Positions 42,214 through 50,922 are shown, counted from the stretch's first letter. The stretch: 64,000 nt of DNA from Salmonella bongori NCTC 12419 (GCF_000252995.1 NC_015761.1:1426001-1490000); one strand, 5' to 3'. Translations and numbers: made by a program. The notes: generated by a model not told the origin, from the letters alone.

Positions 42214-42741
42214 CTAAGCCTTATGCGTTAATAAAAAATATAATTCAGCAAGGGCAAAACATACGCATTGTTCTAATACTTGCTGGCAATCTCCCGCAAA
42301 ATGTTGTCGGGTCGTAAAGGTGGTATTGTTGATATTCCATGCAAACCAAACGGTTCCTGCCGGTGTACCATCTTCGCCGCCTTCCGGGCCACCATATCCG
42401 CTTATCGCAATACTGATATCGACGTCTGCCTGATCTTTAGCTCCTTGCGCCATTTCAGTGACAACCGCTTCGCTGACAGCGGTATATTCTGCAAGACTGC
42501 TGCGCCGTACATGCAGAACCTTTGCTTTGGCTTCATCGGTAAAGGTCACATAGCCTACGCCATAAAAAGAGGGCGTATCTTGCGCTGCACACAACGCTGA
42601 AGCCAGTTTCCCACCAGTGCAGGATTCCGCCGTAGTCAGACGTAATTGATGGCTGACCAGTAACTCGCTAAGCTTTTTTGTCAGGCTGTTAACGGAAGCC
42701 GTCTCATCCAGGGTAATAATATCGTCTTGATCTAATCTCAT
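42214..42741 (-). CDS. ydeJ: YdeJ, CinA C-terminal domain paralogue (PncC-like)
   Basis: Protein of 175 aa in the CinA_C family. Signature: TTAESCTGGKLASALC (catalytic Ser in ESCTGG), GYVTFTDEAKAKVL and ISGYGGPEGG-DGTPAGTVWFAW. PncC proteins hydrolyse nicotinamide mononucleotide to nicotinate mononucleotide. E. coli YdeJ is the paralogue in which activity was not clearly shown, so function is only suggested. The motif here is intact. Confidence 0.9.
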   Translation of the reverse strand: MRLDQDDIITLDETASVNSLTKKLSELLVSHQLRLTTAESCTGGKLASALCAAQDTPSFYGVGYVTFTDEAKAKVLHVRRSSLAEYTAVSEAVVTEMAQGAKDQADVDISIAISGYGGPEGGEDGTPAGTVWFAWNINNTTFTTRQHFAGDCQQVLEQCVCFALAELYFLLTHKA

Positions 42742-43061
42742 CGTTTATTTTCCATTACAGGGTTAAAGACATCTGCCCATTCTTTTCAAGTATGGCATAT
42801 TTGTTTTGTGTCATTGCCAGGACGTGAGAATTTTATTTACTTGTGAGCAAAAACCTACCTTCCCGCTTACATGTCGGTCGTGCTAAATTTCATTGCCCAG
42901 TGTCAGAAGGGGGAGTCCTTAAAAATAAAGCCGATTAATCTGAATGTTACTTAAAAGAGTTGATTTTATTGCTTAATATTCCAGGGGGAAATGGAAGTTT
43001 GTAAAAAACTGGAATAGCGGCCAGACTTAATACGTCAAATGGACACTATTAAGGAGAGAGC
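42742..43061. other. Intergenic region between ydeJ and ydeI
   Basis: About 320 bases, no ORF of note. It holds the divergent ydeJ and ydeI promoters. The ydeI gene is reported to be RcsB-, PhoP/PmrA- or RpoS-regulated in Salmonella. A GGGGGAGTCCTTA sequence near 42908 is faintly Rcs-box-like, but I do not call a site. Confidence 0.4.
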
Positions 43062-43454
43062 ATGAAACTACAGGTGGCTGCATTTTTAAGTTTTCTGATA
43101 ATGCCTTACGCGTTAGCGGATGATCAAGGGGGATTAAAAAAAGACGTGGCACCGCCGCCGCCTCATGCTATTGAGGATGGTTATCGCGGTACGGATGATG
43201 CAGAAAAAATGACCATTGAGCAGGCAAAAACTCTGCATGACGGTGCGACCGTTTCGCTACGTGGCAACCTTATTGATCATAAAGGTGACGATCATTATGT
43301 GTTTCGCGATAAATCCGGCAAAATTAACGTGATAATCCCTTCTGCAGTATTTGATGGGAGAGAAGTTCAGCCGGATCAAATGATCAACATTAACGGTAGC
43401 CTCGATAAGAAAGCGAAAGAGCCCGTGGTTCGCGTGAGTCGCTTGCAAAAATAA
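43062..43454 (+). CDS. ydeI: YdeI, periplasmic BOF (OB-fold) stress protein
   Basis: Exported OB-fold protein of 130 aa with a short signal (MKLQVAAFLSFLIMPYALA). The YgiW/YdeI BOF domain has MTIEQAKTLHDGATVSLRGN, DHYVFRDKSGKINVIIP and MININGSLDKK. In Salmonella, ydeI contributes to resistance to polymyxin/cationic peptides and peroxide and to persistence in mice, with OmpD interaction suggested. Start ATG follows AAGGAGAGAGC. Confidence 0.92.
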   Translation: MKLQVAAFLSFLIMPYALADDQGGLKKDVAPPPPHAIEDGYRGTDDAEKMTIEQAKTLHDGATVSLRGNLIDHKGDDHYVFRDKSGKINVIIPSAVFDGREVQPDQMININGSLDKKAKEPVVRVSRLQK

Positions 43455-43596
43455 TGGATGCCAGTCGGCATACAGGCCAGTAACACCGGGGAAAGCGGCG
43501 CGCAGTGGCTGGCCTGATACGGCGGCGCGTATTGCAAAACGAGGTAAGGCGCTAACGGAAAGGGATCTGGTGTCTTATTCAGGTCCGGTTGCGTAC

Positions 43597-43631
43597 CGTT
43601 TAACCTTCATTGATGCAGAGGGTGCTACAGT
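43597..43631 (+). promoter_or_regulatory. PhoP-type promoter of mgrR
   Basis: CGTTTA-ACCTT-CATTGA (43597-43613) resembles the PhoP box, with a good first half and a weak second. Twelve bases later lies a -10, TACAGT (43626-43631), and the inferred RNA start is 7-8 bases on, at 43639. Spacing is as in known PhoP-activated promoters. Confidence 0.6.
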
Positions 43632-43638
43632 CATTAGC

Positions 43639-43736
43639 GATCCGTTATCCTCGCAAGAATTTGCCCGGTAGCGTATAAGCAAAACATAAATCTATCCATG
43701 CAAGCATTTACCGCTGGTGAACCGGCGGTTTTTTTT
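43639..43736 (+). ncRNA. mgrR: MgrR, Hfq-dependent PhoP-regulated sRNA
   Basis: About 98 bases, from GATCCGTTATCC to a strong terminator: stem ACCGCTGG/CCGGCGGT (43710-43717 with 43722-43729) followed by eight T residues. E. coli MgrR is also about 98 nt and lies at this place next to mgtS. In E. coli it represses eptB and ygdQ, changing LPS modification and polymyxin resistance. Identification rests on position, size, promoter and remembered sequence. It lies downstream of ydeI and could also end the ydeI mRNA. Confidence 0.75.
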
Positions 43737-43751
43737 GCCCAGCATTCAGAT

Positions 43752-43788
43752 AAAAACGGCCCCTTGCAGCGATGCGGCAAGGGGCCGT
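43752..43788 (-). terminator. Rho-independent terminator of mgtS
   Basis: On the minus strand ACGGCCCCTTGC pairs with GCAAGGGGCCGT (43777-43788 with 43756-43767) and is followed by TTTTTAT. It lies 26 bases past the mgtS stop. A 12-bp stem. Confidence 0.88.
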
Positions 43789-43813
43789 CTCTGTGAGGGA
43801 TTATCTCCGTTCA

Positions 43814-43909
43814 TTAATCATCCCATTTGTGACTGAACCAGGCGGCCAGAAAACCGGAAAATAAAATAATTCCTAATACGATGACAAAAAGGTTGATACT
43901 GGCTAACAT
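43814..43909 (-). CDS. mgtS: MgtS, small PhoP-regulated membrane protein
   Basis: Small protein of 31 aa (MLASINLFVIVLGIILFSGF... ending AAWFSHKWDD). It has one transmembrane helix and the conserved C-terminal SHKWDD. E. coli MgtS (YneM), 31 aa with the same ending, stabilises the Mg2+ importer MgtA at low Mg2+ and affects PitA. The ATG at 43907-43909 has the ribosome site AAGGAGAAACGAC. A PhoP-like box lies upstream. Confidence 0.92.
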   Translation of the reverse strand: MLASINLFVIVLGIILFSGFLAAWFSHKWDD

Positions 43910-43975
43910 GTCGTTTCTCCTTATTTTTTGCGTGCATCCTCTTTTTCTAAAAAAGTCTCGTACAGACTATAGTAC

Positions 43976-43992
43976 TAATTTACACTTAAACA
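43976..43992 (-). promoter_or_regulatory. Possible PhoP box upstream of mgtS
   Basis: On the minus strand TGTTTA-AGTGT-AAATTA: the first half matches the PhoP half-site and the second shares only the last three bases. A possible -10 (TATAGT) follows but is closer than usual. PhoP control of mgtS is established in E. coli; this exact site is a guess. Confidence 0.4.
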
Positions 43993-44158
43993 AAGTCTGA
44001 ATTGCGTATTTATTTTACTGGAACAGTAAAACATTGGCGTATTTTCGTAAGCGCCCAGGAATATTCCGGATTAATGGCATCCGGAGTCGGCAATTAGCCT
44101 GCAATGGATACGGTTAAACTGTGCGCCAGATACGGTGCACATTATCGGTTGCCAGGTA

Positions 44159-45346
44159 TTAACAGACGATTTTCCGTTCCGGCTTGGGTAATCGCATCCC
44201 CTTTAACGCCAGCGCCCAGGCGCACATAATCGAACATATCAGGACAACGAACAGAGACCATGCGGGAAGCGTCGTCAGGATCACGCCGCTGACAAGCGGG
44301 TTTACTGACGCACCCAGCCAACCCAACGATTGTGCTGAAAAATAACTGGCTTTCATGCCGGCCGGCGCGATGTTGTCAATTAACATATATTCGCCAGGAG
44401 CATAAATAATTTCTCCAATCGTAAATATAGCCGCTGAAAGTCCCCAAAAAAGCAGATTGTTGCCTGAAAAAATAAATCCGATGAGTCCGGCAACGAAAAA
44501 GAATGTTCCTGCCGTCATCATCGGGCGGATATTAACGGCGGTAAGCCGGCGACCCACAACATATTGTAAACTGACCACAATAACCGCATTCACCGGTAGA
44601 ACGACAGCCACCACTTTTTCCGCGAAGCCGCTATCGGCAACGACCATAACGTACTGTGAAATACAGGAAGCGAATGCGCCTCCCACAAAGGAGGCCAGAC
44701 ATGCTGAAAGCGTAAACCACAATAATGCCTTGTCACGTAGCAAAACGGAGGGAGACCAGATATCAGCGGTTTTCCCTTCGCTGGCAGCCACCGATCGGGT
44801 CACCCATAGCTGAATGAAAACCACCGGAAATGCGGAACAAACTGCGGCAAGCCAGAAGGGTAAATTGATGCTTTGCATCACCAGTAGCGTGCCGAGCGGC
44901 GGGCCAACCGTCCAGCCGATATTGAGTACGGTATAATTGAGTGAAAAAATCCGCGTTTTTGTCGTGGCGGTGAGGTTATCGGCGAACCAGGCCTTCAGGA
45001 CGGTAGAAAAAACCGAATAGGCGCAGTTAATGAGCGCAAAAAGCAGGACAACCAGGACCACATTATGCACCATGGGGATAGCAACAAATCCGCAGGCGAA
45101 AGCGATGATCGCAAGTAACATGTAGCGCTTTTTATCAAACTTATCCGCCAGAATGCCAAAGCCAAGACTAAAAACGACGCCGATCGTTAACGCGCTTGTT
45201 AACGCGTAGCCAATGAGATCCACGCCCAAATCATACTGGCGATTAAGATAGATGGTCATAAAAGGGAGCGTGGCGCCACGTCCAATCGTCAATAACAGCG
45301 ATGAGGCAAGCAAAGCCAGCGTCGAACGTTTCAATCCTGGATTCAT
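44159..45346 (-). CDS. ydeE: YdeE, MFS dipeptide/sugar efflux transporter
   Basis: Inner-membrane MFS protein of 395 aa, 12 helices, same length as E. coli YdeE. The MFS loop motif appears as GILADKFDKKRYMLL. In E. coli YdeE was reported to export dipeptides and arabinose-type sugars; the natural substrate is uncertain. It is separated from mgtS by about 250 bases. Confidence 0.9.
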   Translation of the reverse strand: MNPGLKRSTLALLASSLLLTIGRGATLPFMTIYLNRQYDLGVDLIGYALTSALTIGVVFSLGFGILADKFDKKRYMLLAIIAFACGFVAIPMVHNVVLVVLLFALINCAYSVFSTVLKAWFADNLTATTKTRIFSLNYTVLNIGWTVGPPLGTLLVMQSINLPFWLAAVCSAFPVVFIQLWVTRSVAASEGKTADIWSPSVLLRDKALLWFTLSACLASFVGGAFASCISQYVMVVADSGFAEKVVAVVLPVNAVIVVSLQYVVGRRLTAVNIRPMMTAGTFFFVAGLIGFIFSGNNLLFWGLSAAIFTIGEIIYAPGEYMLIDNIAPAGMKASYFSAQSLGWLGASVNPLVSGVILTTLPAWSLFVVLICSIMCAWALALKGMRLPKPERKIVC

Positions 45347-45586
45347 TTTTCCTGCCTGAAATGGCGTTTACGTTTCGGGACGTTTTCATCTGTCATGCCA
45401 GCAATCGCATGACAAAAGCGTGAACTCTATGCGCTACAGTACAGCATTAACATACCATAGCGCAGGAATTTGCCCACTCTGTGTCGTCCAGTGCCCTGCT
45501 TGCGATAGCAAGAAAAGTTCTGTTACGGGAACGTGATTTCCGCTAACTTACTTCTTTACAAAAATTTAATAACTAAGAGGCCACTG

Positions 45587-46486
45587 ATGACACGTAAAGA
45601 CGGGTTTCTGGCATTACTGGTGGTGATCGTATGGGGACTTAATTTTGTCGTCATCAAAGTAGGGCTACACCATATGCCACCCTTATTACTGGCAGGATTG
45701 CGATTTTTACTGGTGGCATTTCCCGCCATTTTCTTCGTTGGCCGGCCTAAAGTTCCGCTTATGCTGTTGTTGGGGTATGGGCTGACAATAAGTTTTGGGC
45801 AGTTTGCGTTCCTCTTTTGCGCGATCAAGTTTGGTATGCCCGCAGGTCTGGCGTCGTTGATATTACAGGCGCAGGCATTTTTTACCATTGTGTTGGGGGC
45901 ATTTGCTTTTGGCGAGCGCTTACAGCGTAAACAGGTGGCAGGGATCGCCCTGGCGATTGTTGGCGTACTGGTACTGATTGAAGCCAGCCTGAATGGACAG
46001 CACATTGCGATGTCAGGATTTATGCTGACTTTGGCAGCCGCATTTTGTTGGGCCTGCGGTAATATCTTTAATAAGAAAATCATGCAACATAGTCCGCGTC
46101 CTGCGGTGATGTCGCTGGTGGTCTGGAGCGCGCTGATTCCCATTCTGCCGTTCCTGCTGTCCTCATGGTGGCTGGAAGGCGCGGAGCACATTACACAAAG
46201 CCTTATTGCCATTGATATGACAACAATACTGTCGCTGCTCTATCTGGCTTTTGTCGCTACTATCATTGGTTACGGTATTTGGGGCGCGTTACTGGGGCGC
46301 TATGAAACCTGGCGTGTGGCACCATTATCATTGTTGGTACCGGTTGTTGGGTTAGCCAGCGCCGCGGTGTTACTGGGTGAAACGTTGACCGCAATGCAAC
46401 TTGCAGGCGCAGTGCTGATTATGGCTGGGCTCTATATCAATGTGTTTGGTTTTCGTGTGCGTCGTACCGCGCGCGTCAGGGGATGA
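45587..46486 (+). CDS. eamA: EamA, cysteine/O-acetylserine exporter (DMT family)
   Basis: Drug/metabolite transporter of 299 aa, ten helices in two EamA repeats (the second from about residue 140, GFMLTLAAAFCWACGNIF). E. coli EamA (YdeD) exports O-acetylserine and cysteine. I chose the ATG at 45587 (MTRKDGFLALLVV) behind AAGAGGCC, giving the 299-residue length; an ATG-like start at 45533 adds 18 unrelated residues. Confidence 0.93.
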   Translation: MTRKDGFLALLVVIVWGLNFVVIKVGLHHMPPLLLAGLRFLLVAFPAIFFVGRPKVPLMLLLGYGLTISFGQFAFLFCAIKFGMPAGLASLILQAQAFFTIVLGAFAFGERLQRKQVAGIALAIVGVLVLIEASLNGQHIAMSGFMLTLAAAFCWACGNIFNKKIMQHSPRPAVMSLVVWSALIPILPFLLSSWWLEGAEHITQSLIAIDMTTILSLLYLAFVATIIGYGIWGALLGRYETWRVAPLSLLVPVVGLASAAVLLGETLTAMQLAGAVLIMAGLYINVFGFRVRRTARVRG

Positions 46487-46562
46487 GCGGAGTTTCATAT
46501 AGATTATGCCGCCGCCATGATGCGAATCGATAATGACAGACGTGTCATAGCCAAACGGCACT

Positions 46563-46588
46563 GAAAAAGAGCCCCGTAAAAACGGGGC
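46563..46588 (-). terminator. Rho-independent terminator of marRAB
   Basis: GCCCCGT (46571-46577), loop, ACGGGGC (46582-46588). The minus strand continues with TCTTTTTC. It lies 7 bases after the marB stop. Confidence 0.85.
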
Positions 46589-46595
46589 AAATAAG

Positions 46596-46814
46596 TTAAA
46601 GGTGATGCTCGTTGTAATAGGGCACGCCTAATTCGTCTGACTTATCGCTACTCGCGTTCACAGGGCTGAGGTCATTTGATGGCCGATCGTCAACGGAGGG
46701 CTGGAGCATCACGTTACGGCTATTTTGTGTAGCGGGTAATAACGTTTGTTCTGCAATGCCATATCCAGAGGCAATAAGTAACAGTCCTGGCAATGCGGGA
46801 AATAGCATTTTCAT
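46596..46814 (-). CDS. marB: MarB, periplasmic modulator of the mar operon
   Basis: Exported protein of 72 aa with signal peptide (MKMLFPALPGLLLIASGYG, then IAEQ). The C-terminus SDKSDELGVPYYNEHHL closely matches E. coli MarB (...SDKSDALGVPYYNQHAM). MarB lowers marRAB transcription by an unknown route. Start ATG at 46812-46814, 28 bases after the marA stop. Confidence 0.93.
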   Translation of the reverse strand: MKMLFPALPGLLLIASGYGIAEQTLLPATQNSRNVMLQPSVDDRPSNDLSPVNASSDKSDELGVPYYNEHHL

Positions 46815-46842
46815 GGTGCATTTTGCGTAGCGCATATTCAAA

Positions 46843-47226
46843 CTAACAATTGCCATGGTTCAGTGGCAGTATATACCGTGATTCGCCATGCATATTGGTG
46901 ATTCGGTATTTATGCGGTGGCACGTCAAAATAGTTTTTGAACGTCCGGGTCAATGTTTGCTGTGACTCAAAGCCATAGCGCTCCGCCAGATAGAGAATAG
47001 GCTCGTCGCTCTCTTTTAATTTTTGCGCGATTTCCGTCATTTTACGGCTGCGGATGTACTGGCCTAATGAATGACCGGTCTCTTTTTTAAACATCCGTTG
47101 CAGGTGCCATTTGGAGTATCCTGAACGCTCAGACACTTTTTCCAGTGAGAGCGGCGATTCCAGGTTATCCTCGATCCAGTCCAAAATGCTATGAACAGTA
47201 ATAGCGTCAGTGTTGCGTCTGGACAT
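46843..47226 (-). CDS. marA: MarA, AraC-family activator of multidrug resistance
   Basis: Small AraC/XylS regulator of 127 aa, consisting only of the two helix-turn-helix motifs: SLEKVSERSGYSKWHLQRMF and ILYLAERYGFESQQTLTRTF. It activates acrAB, tolC, micF and many others by binding marboxes. The second ATG (47224-47226; MSRRNTDAI) has GAGG 7 bases upstream; the first ATG (47232) is only 1 base from it. It is the second gene of marRAB. Confidence 0.96.
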   Translation of the reverse strand: MSRRNTDAITVHSILDWIEDNLESPLSLEKVSERSGYSKWHLQRMFKKETGHSLGQYIRSRKMTEIAQKLKESDEPILYLAERYGFESQQTLTRTFKNYFDVPPHKYRITNMHGESRYILPLNHGNC

Positions 47227-47245
47227 CGTCATACCTCTTTTTGTT

Positions 47246-47680
47246 CTACGGCAGAATTTTCTTGAGCAAATACTCAAGTGTTGCCACTTCATCCGCCGTT
47301 AAGTTTTTTGTTAATTCCTGATGCAGGTCTTGTCCTGGTCGTTGATGACATTGCTCACAAATTGCCGCGCCGTCTGGCGTTAGCTTCACCAGCACGCCGC
47401 GTTTGTCATTCGGATTTGGCAACCTCTCGATCCAGCCCTTGCAGAGCAGACGGTCAAGCATCCGCGTCAATGCGCCGAGATCGACAGACAGTACTTTTTT
47501 TAGTTCAACCGGAGTAATGCATCCCGCGCAGCGTATCGAGCAAAGCACTTTAAACTGCGATGCGGTGATATCCAGCGGGGATAAGTAGTCGTTTAACAGG
47601 CGATCTTTTTTCTGATTAACCATGTAGATCAAGCGACCCAGCGGAATCATTTCATTGAACAGATCACGGCTGCTTTTCAA
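47246..47680 (-). CDS. marR: MarR, repressor of the mar operon
   Basis: Winged-helix repressor of 144 aa, same length as in E. coli. The DNA-binding region is ITPVELKKVLSVDLGALTRM with wing PNPNDKRGVLVKLT. Conserved Cys80-type residue (CKGWIERL) used for copper/oxidation sensing is present. It binds marO and is released by phenolic ligands such as salicylate. The start here is a TTG at 47678-47680; the E. coli gene uses GTG, and both support low MarR levels. Confidence 0.95.
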   Translation of the reverse strand: MKSSRDLFNEMIPLGRLIYMVNQKKDRLLNDYLSPLDITASQFKVLCSIRCAGCITPVELKKVLSVDLGALTRMLDRLLCKGWIERLPNPNDKRGVLVKLTPDGAAICEQCHQRPGQDLHQELTKNLTADEVATLEYLLKKILP

Positions 47681-47683
47681 AAT

Positions 47684-47778
47684 GGTTGCCCCGGCAAGTA
47701 ATTAATTGCGCCAGATACTATTGCCCAGGCAAGTATAAGTCAACTGAATGAATTAACCGATGCCACAATTTGCTAAAA
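47684..47778 (-). promoter_or_regulatory. marO: mar promoter, two MarR sites and marbox
   Basis: MarR site I is at 47716-47735 (minus strand TACTTGCCTGGGCAATAGTA) and site II at 47684-47701 (TTACTTGCCGGGGCAACC). The promoter has -35 TTGACT (complement of 47738-47743) and -10 TAGTAT (complement of 47715-47720), 17 bases apart, so site I covers the promoter. The marbox, TTTTAGCAAATTGTGGCATC, is at 47759-47778 for MarA, SoxS and Rob. Confidence 0.9.
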
Positions 47779-47938
47779 GGCGTACAGGGTAATGTGCTGC
47801 GATAGCTTGTAACCAATTGATAATTACAGGTTATAAGTCACGGAAAGTATTGATTCGCGCACCGATAAAATGGCACAGTGAGCCAGTTTCACTTTATACT
47901 TCCGCTTCAGGAAACGCTGATGGGTGAGAGATAGGATT

Positions 47939-48604
47939 ATGATGGATTTATTTAAAGCGATTGGATTGGGGCTGGTTGTACTGCTCCCGTTAGCCAATCC
48001 GCTGACCACCGTGGCGCTGTTTCTTGGCCTTGCGGGCAACATGAATAGCGCGGAACGTAACCGGCAGTCGTATATGGCCTCTGTCTATGTCTTCGCCATT
48101 ATGATGGTGGCGTATTATGCCGGGCAGCTAGTCATGAACACCTTCGGTATTTCCATTCCAGGATTACGCATTGCCGGGGGATTAATTGTGGCGTTCATCG
48201 GCTTCAGAATGCTTTTCCCGCAGCAAAAGGCGCATGAGTCGCCGGAAGCGAAAAGCAAGTCTGAGGAACTGGCAGATGAACCGACGGCCAATATTGCCTT
48301 TGTTCCACTGGCAATGCCAAGTACGGCGGGACCGGGGACAATCGCAATGATCATCAGTTCGGCGTCTACCGTGCGTCATGGCGGTGAGTTTCCAGACTGG
48401 GTCATTACGGTTGCGCCGCCCATTATTTTTCTTGCCGTGGCGGTGATCCTGTGGGGATGTTTGCGCAGTTCCGGTGCGATTATGCGGCTGGTGGGGAAGG
48501 GGGGAATTGAAGCCATTTCCCGTTTAATGGGATTCCTGCTGGTGTGTATGGGCGTACAATTTATTATCAACGGCGTACTGGAAATTATTAAAACGTATCA
48601 CTAA
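47939..48604 (+). CDS. marC: MarC, inner-membrane protein of the MarC/NAAT family
   Basis: Membrane protein of 221 aa, six helices, conserved segments LLPLANPLTTVALFLGLAGN and PLAMPSTAGPGTIAMII. Divergent from marRAB across marO. Function is unknown; deletion in E. coli does not alter multidrug resistance. I chose the ATG at 47939 (MMDLFKAIGLGL), matching 221 residues in E. coli; 47924 would add five. Confidence 0.93.
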   Translation: MMDLFKAIGLGLVVLLPLANPLTTVALFLGLAGNMNSAERNRQSYMASVYVFAIMMVAYYAGQLVMNTFGISIPGLRIAGGLIVAFIGFRMLFPQQKAHESPEAKSKSEELADEPTANIAFVPLAMPSTAGPGTIAMIISSASTVRHGGEFPDWVITVAPPIIFLAVAVILWGCLRSSGAIMRLVGKGGIEAISRLMGFLLVCMGVQFIINGVLEIIKTYH

Positions 48605-48646
48605 GGCATATTTTTCGCTGCCGTGAATCCGGCAGCGAATGCCTTA
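48603..48646. terminator. Bidirectional hairpin between marC and sotB
   Basis: An extended imperfect palindrome: AAGGCAT pairs with ATGCCTT around an inner stem CGCTGCC/GGCAGCG (48616-48622 and 48631-48637). It starts at the marC stop and ends at the sotB stop, between convergent genes. Confidence 0.65.
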
Positions 48647-49834
48647 ACGTGGCTGTTCCTCCAGCGTCACGGGCCATTTGCGGAATATCAGTATTGCCCA
48701 TACCAGTGCGGCAAAGGCGGGTACGGCGCCAATGTAGCCGATGGCCGACATTGACCAGTGCAGACTTACCTGATTGCCCACCAGCGCGCCAGCGCCAATG
48801 CCAATATTAAAGATGCCTGAAAATAGCGCCATCGCGACATCGGTTGCATCCGGGGCCAGCGCCAATACTTTCACCTGCATACCGAGCCCTATCACCATAA
48901 TCGCAATTCCCCAGAAAATACTCAGTATGGCCAGATGTGCTTCGCTATCCGCTGCGGGCATCAGCAGAAGCAGGCACGTAACCAGCAGGGCAATGGCGCC
49001 ACTGACGAGCGAGGAGGCATACTGATTACCCAGTTTACCAAAGACGAGGCTGCCGATGATCCCGGCGCCGCCCAGGATCAGCAGCAGGACCGTCGCAAAA
49101 TTTGCGCTAAGCCCGGCTACGTTCTGGACAAACGGTTCAATATAGCTATAAGCCGTGTAATGCGCGGTCACCACAATGACAGTCAGTATGTAGAGACTCA
49201 TCAGCGCGGGGCGCCGGAATAATAATGGTAAACTTTTCAGCGAGCCGGAATGCTCGCTGGGTAATTTCGGTAAGAGTTTAACCAGACAGAGCAACGTCAT
49301 TAATGCGCCTATGCCAATGGCAAAAAACGTCGTGCGCCAGCCAAAATACTGGCCGACAACGCGACCTATAGGCAGACCAAGCACCATGGCCAGCGCGGTG
49401 CCGGTTGCTATCAGACTTAATGCCTGCGCACGTTTGCCGGCAGGGGCCAGGCGGATTGCCAGAGACGCGGTTATCGACCAGAAAATAGCGTGAGCGAAAG
49501 CGATGCCGATACGGCTAATGACCAGGACGGTAAAGTTCCACGCCAGAAACGAGAGCACATGACTGGCAATAAACAGCACAAACAGACCGATGAGTAGTTT
49601 CCGTCGCTCCATTTGACTGGTAAGGAGCATAAAAGGCAGCGACATAACCGCAACGACCCAGGCGTAAATGGTCAGCATGATGCCGACCTGCGCAGTCTGC
49701 ATATGAAAGCTTTCGGCAATATCTGACAGCAAGCCGACGGGGACGAATTCCGTGGTATTGAAAATAAAAGCGGCAATAGCAAGCGTAACTACCCGTAGCC
49801 ACGCGATCTTGCGGGAAACTGGATTGCTGGTCAT
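48644..49834 (-). CDS. sotB: SotB (YdeA), MFS arabinose/IPTG efflux transporter
   Basis: Inner-membrane MFS exporter of 396 aa, 12 helices (drug:H+ antiporter-1 group). Motif C-like GIMLTIYAWVVAVMSLPFM and the loop SQMERRKLLIGLFVL. E. coli SotB exports L-arabinose and IPTG. Length matches the family. Confidence 0.93.
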   Translation of the reverse strand: MTSNPVSRKIAWLRVVTLAIAAFIFNTTEFVPVGLLSDIAESFHMQTAQVGIMLTIYAWVVAVMSLPFMLLTSQMERRKLLIGLFVLFIASHVLSFLAWNFTVLVISRIGIAFAHAIFWSITASLAIRLAPAGKRAQALSLIATGTALAMVLGLPIGRVVGQYFGWRTTFFAIGIGALMTLLCLVKLLPKLPSEHSGSLKSLPLLFRRPALMSLYILTVIVVTAHYTAYSYIEPFVQNVAGLSANFATVLLLILGGAGIIGSLVFGKLGNQYASSLVSGAIALLVTCLLLLMPAADSEAHLAILSIFWGIAIMVIGLGMQVKVLALAPDATDVAMALFSGIFNIGIGAGALVGNQVSLHWSMSAIGYIGAVPAFAALVWAILIFRKWPVTLEEQPR

Positions 49835-49945
49835 AAGAATATTTTGGGTTAGTTGCGAAAAGGTGAGGCGACGATCTTAAAACGTTTACTGGCGAAAAGA
49901 CAAACATTTTGTGAGCGATATCTCATTTACTTTAAGGCTGTTTTA

Positions 49946-50821
49946 TCATCTGTTGACGTCCGCCCGTTGGGCGTTAAGTAACTCAATAAATGCTTCAAGC
50001 TGTCGCGTCATCGCTCCGCGCCGCCATATTAGCCATGTGGTGAGCCAGCGCCAGTTCTCCGCCAACGGCCAGGCTTCCACCTGATGATGCCCCGGCATAC
50101 TGTTAAGCATGCTCGCTGGCATCAGCGCAATACCTGCACCGGCGATTACACACGCCAACATCCCATGATATGACTCCATTTCGTGAATCGTACCGGGGGT
50201 TGCGCTATCGGCATGAAACCAGCTTTCGAAATGCCGCCGGTAAGAGCAGTTGGCGCGAAAAGCGTAGATATTACATCCGTTAACATCACTTGCCCGCGAA
50301 ACGGCAGGGTAGCCATGCGGCGTGACGAGCATCATCTCTTCCTGGTAGACTGGCATACCTTCCAGTCCCGGATGCATCAGTGGGCCATCAATAAAGGCGG
50401 CGTTCAGCTTTCCCTCAAGTACCCCCTCCAGCATAGTACCGGAAGGACCGGTCGTTAACGAGAACTGAATTTTAGGGTAACGCTGATTATATCCTGCCAG
50501 CAACGCAGGAATACGTACGGCAGCGGTGCTTTCCAGCGCGCCGAGCGAAAACAGCCCTTGCGGTTCCTCTCCGGCAACCACCATGCGAGCTTCATCGACC
50601 AGCGCCAGGATTTGTTGGCTGTAACGCAAAAAGTTATGTCCGGCTGGGGACAGTCTGAGGCGCTGGTGTTCGCGAATAAACAGAGAAACACCCAGATCGG
50701 CTTCAAGCTGGCGGATACGCGTTGTCAGGTTGGACGGGACACGATGCACTTTTGCCGCCGCCTGCGTAATGCTACCCGTCAGGGCGACAGCGTTAAACAT
50801 TTCCAGTTGCGTCAGGTCCAT
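49946..50821 (-). CDS. ptrR: PtrR (YneJ), LysR-family regulator
   Basis: LysR regulator of 291 aa with N-terminal helix-turn-helix (GSITQAAAKVHRVPSNLTTR). E. coli PtrR represses sad (yneI) and is involved in putrescine utilisation and in fnrS control. It is divergent from sad across a 101-base gap that holds both promoters. Also called yneJ. Confidence 0.92.
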   Translation of the reverse strand: MDLTQLEMFNAVALTGSITQAAAKVHRVPSNLTTRIRQLEADLGVSLFIREHQRLRLSPAGHNFLRYSQQILALVDEARMVVAGEEPQGLFSLGALESTAAVRIPALLAGYNQRYPKIQFSLTTGPSGTMLEGVLEGKLNAAFIDGPLMHPGLEGMPVYQEEMMLVTPHGYPAVSRASDVNGCNIYAFRANCSYRRHFESWFHADSATPGTIHEMESYHGMLACVIAGAGIALMPASMLNSMPGHHQVEAWPLAENWRWLTTWLIWRRGAMTRQLEAFIELLNAQRADVNR

Positions 50822-50922
50822 GATTTTCTCATTTTGTGAATGGTCTGGTTAATATTATTCATTTTTCAGAAAGGGTAAAGGACGTCATGATGACTTCACA
50901 CCTTGATAACGAGAGAAAGAAC

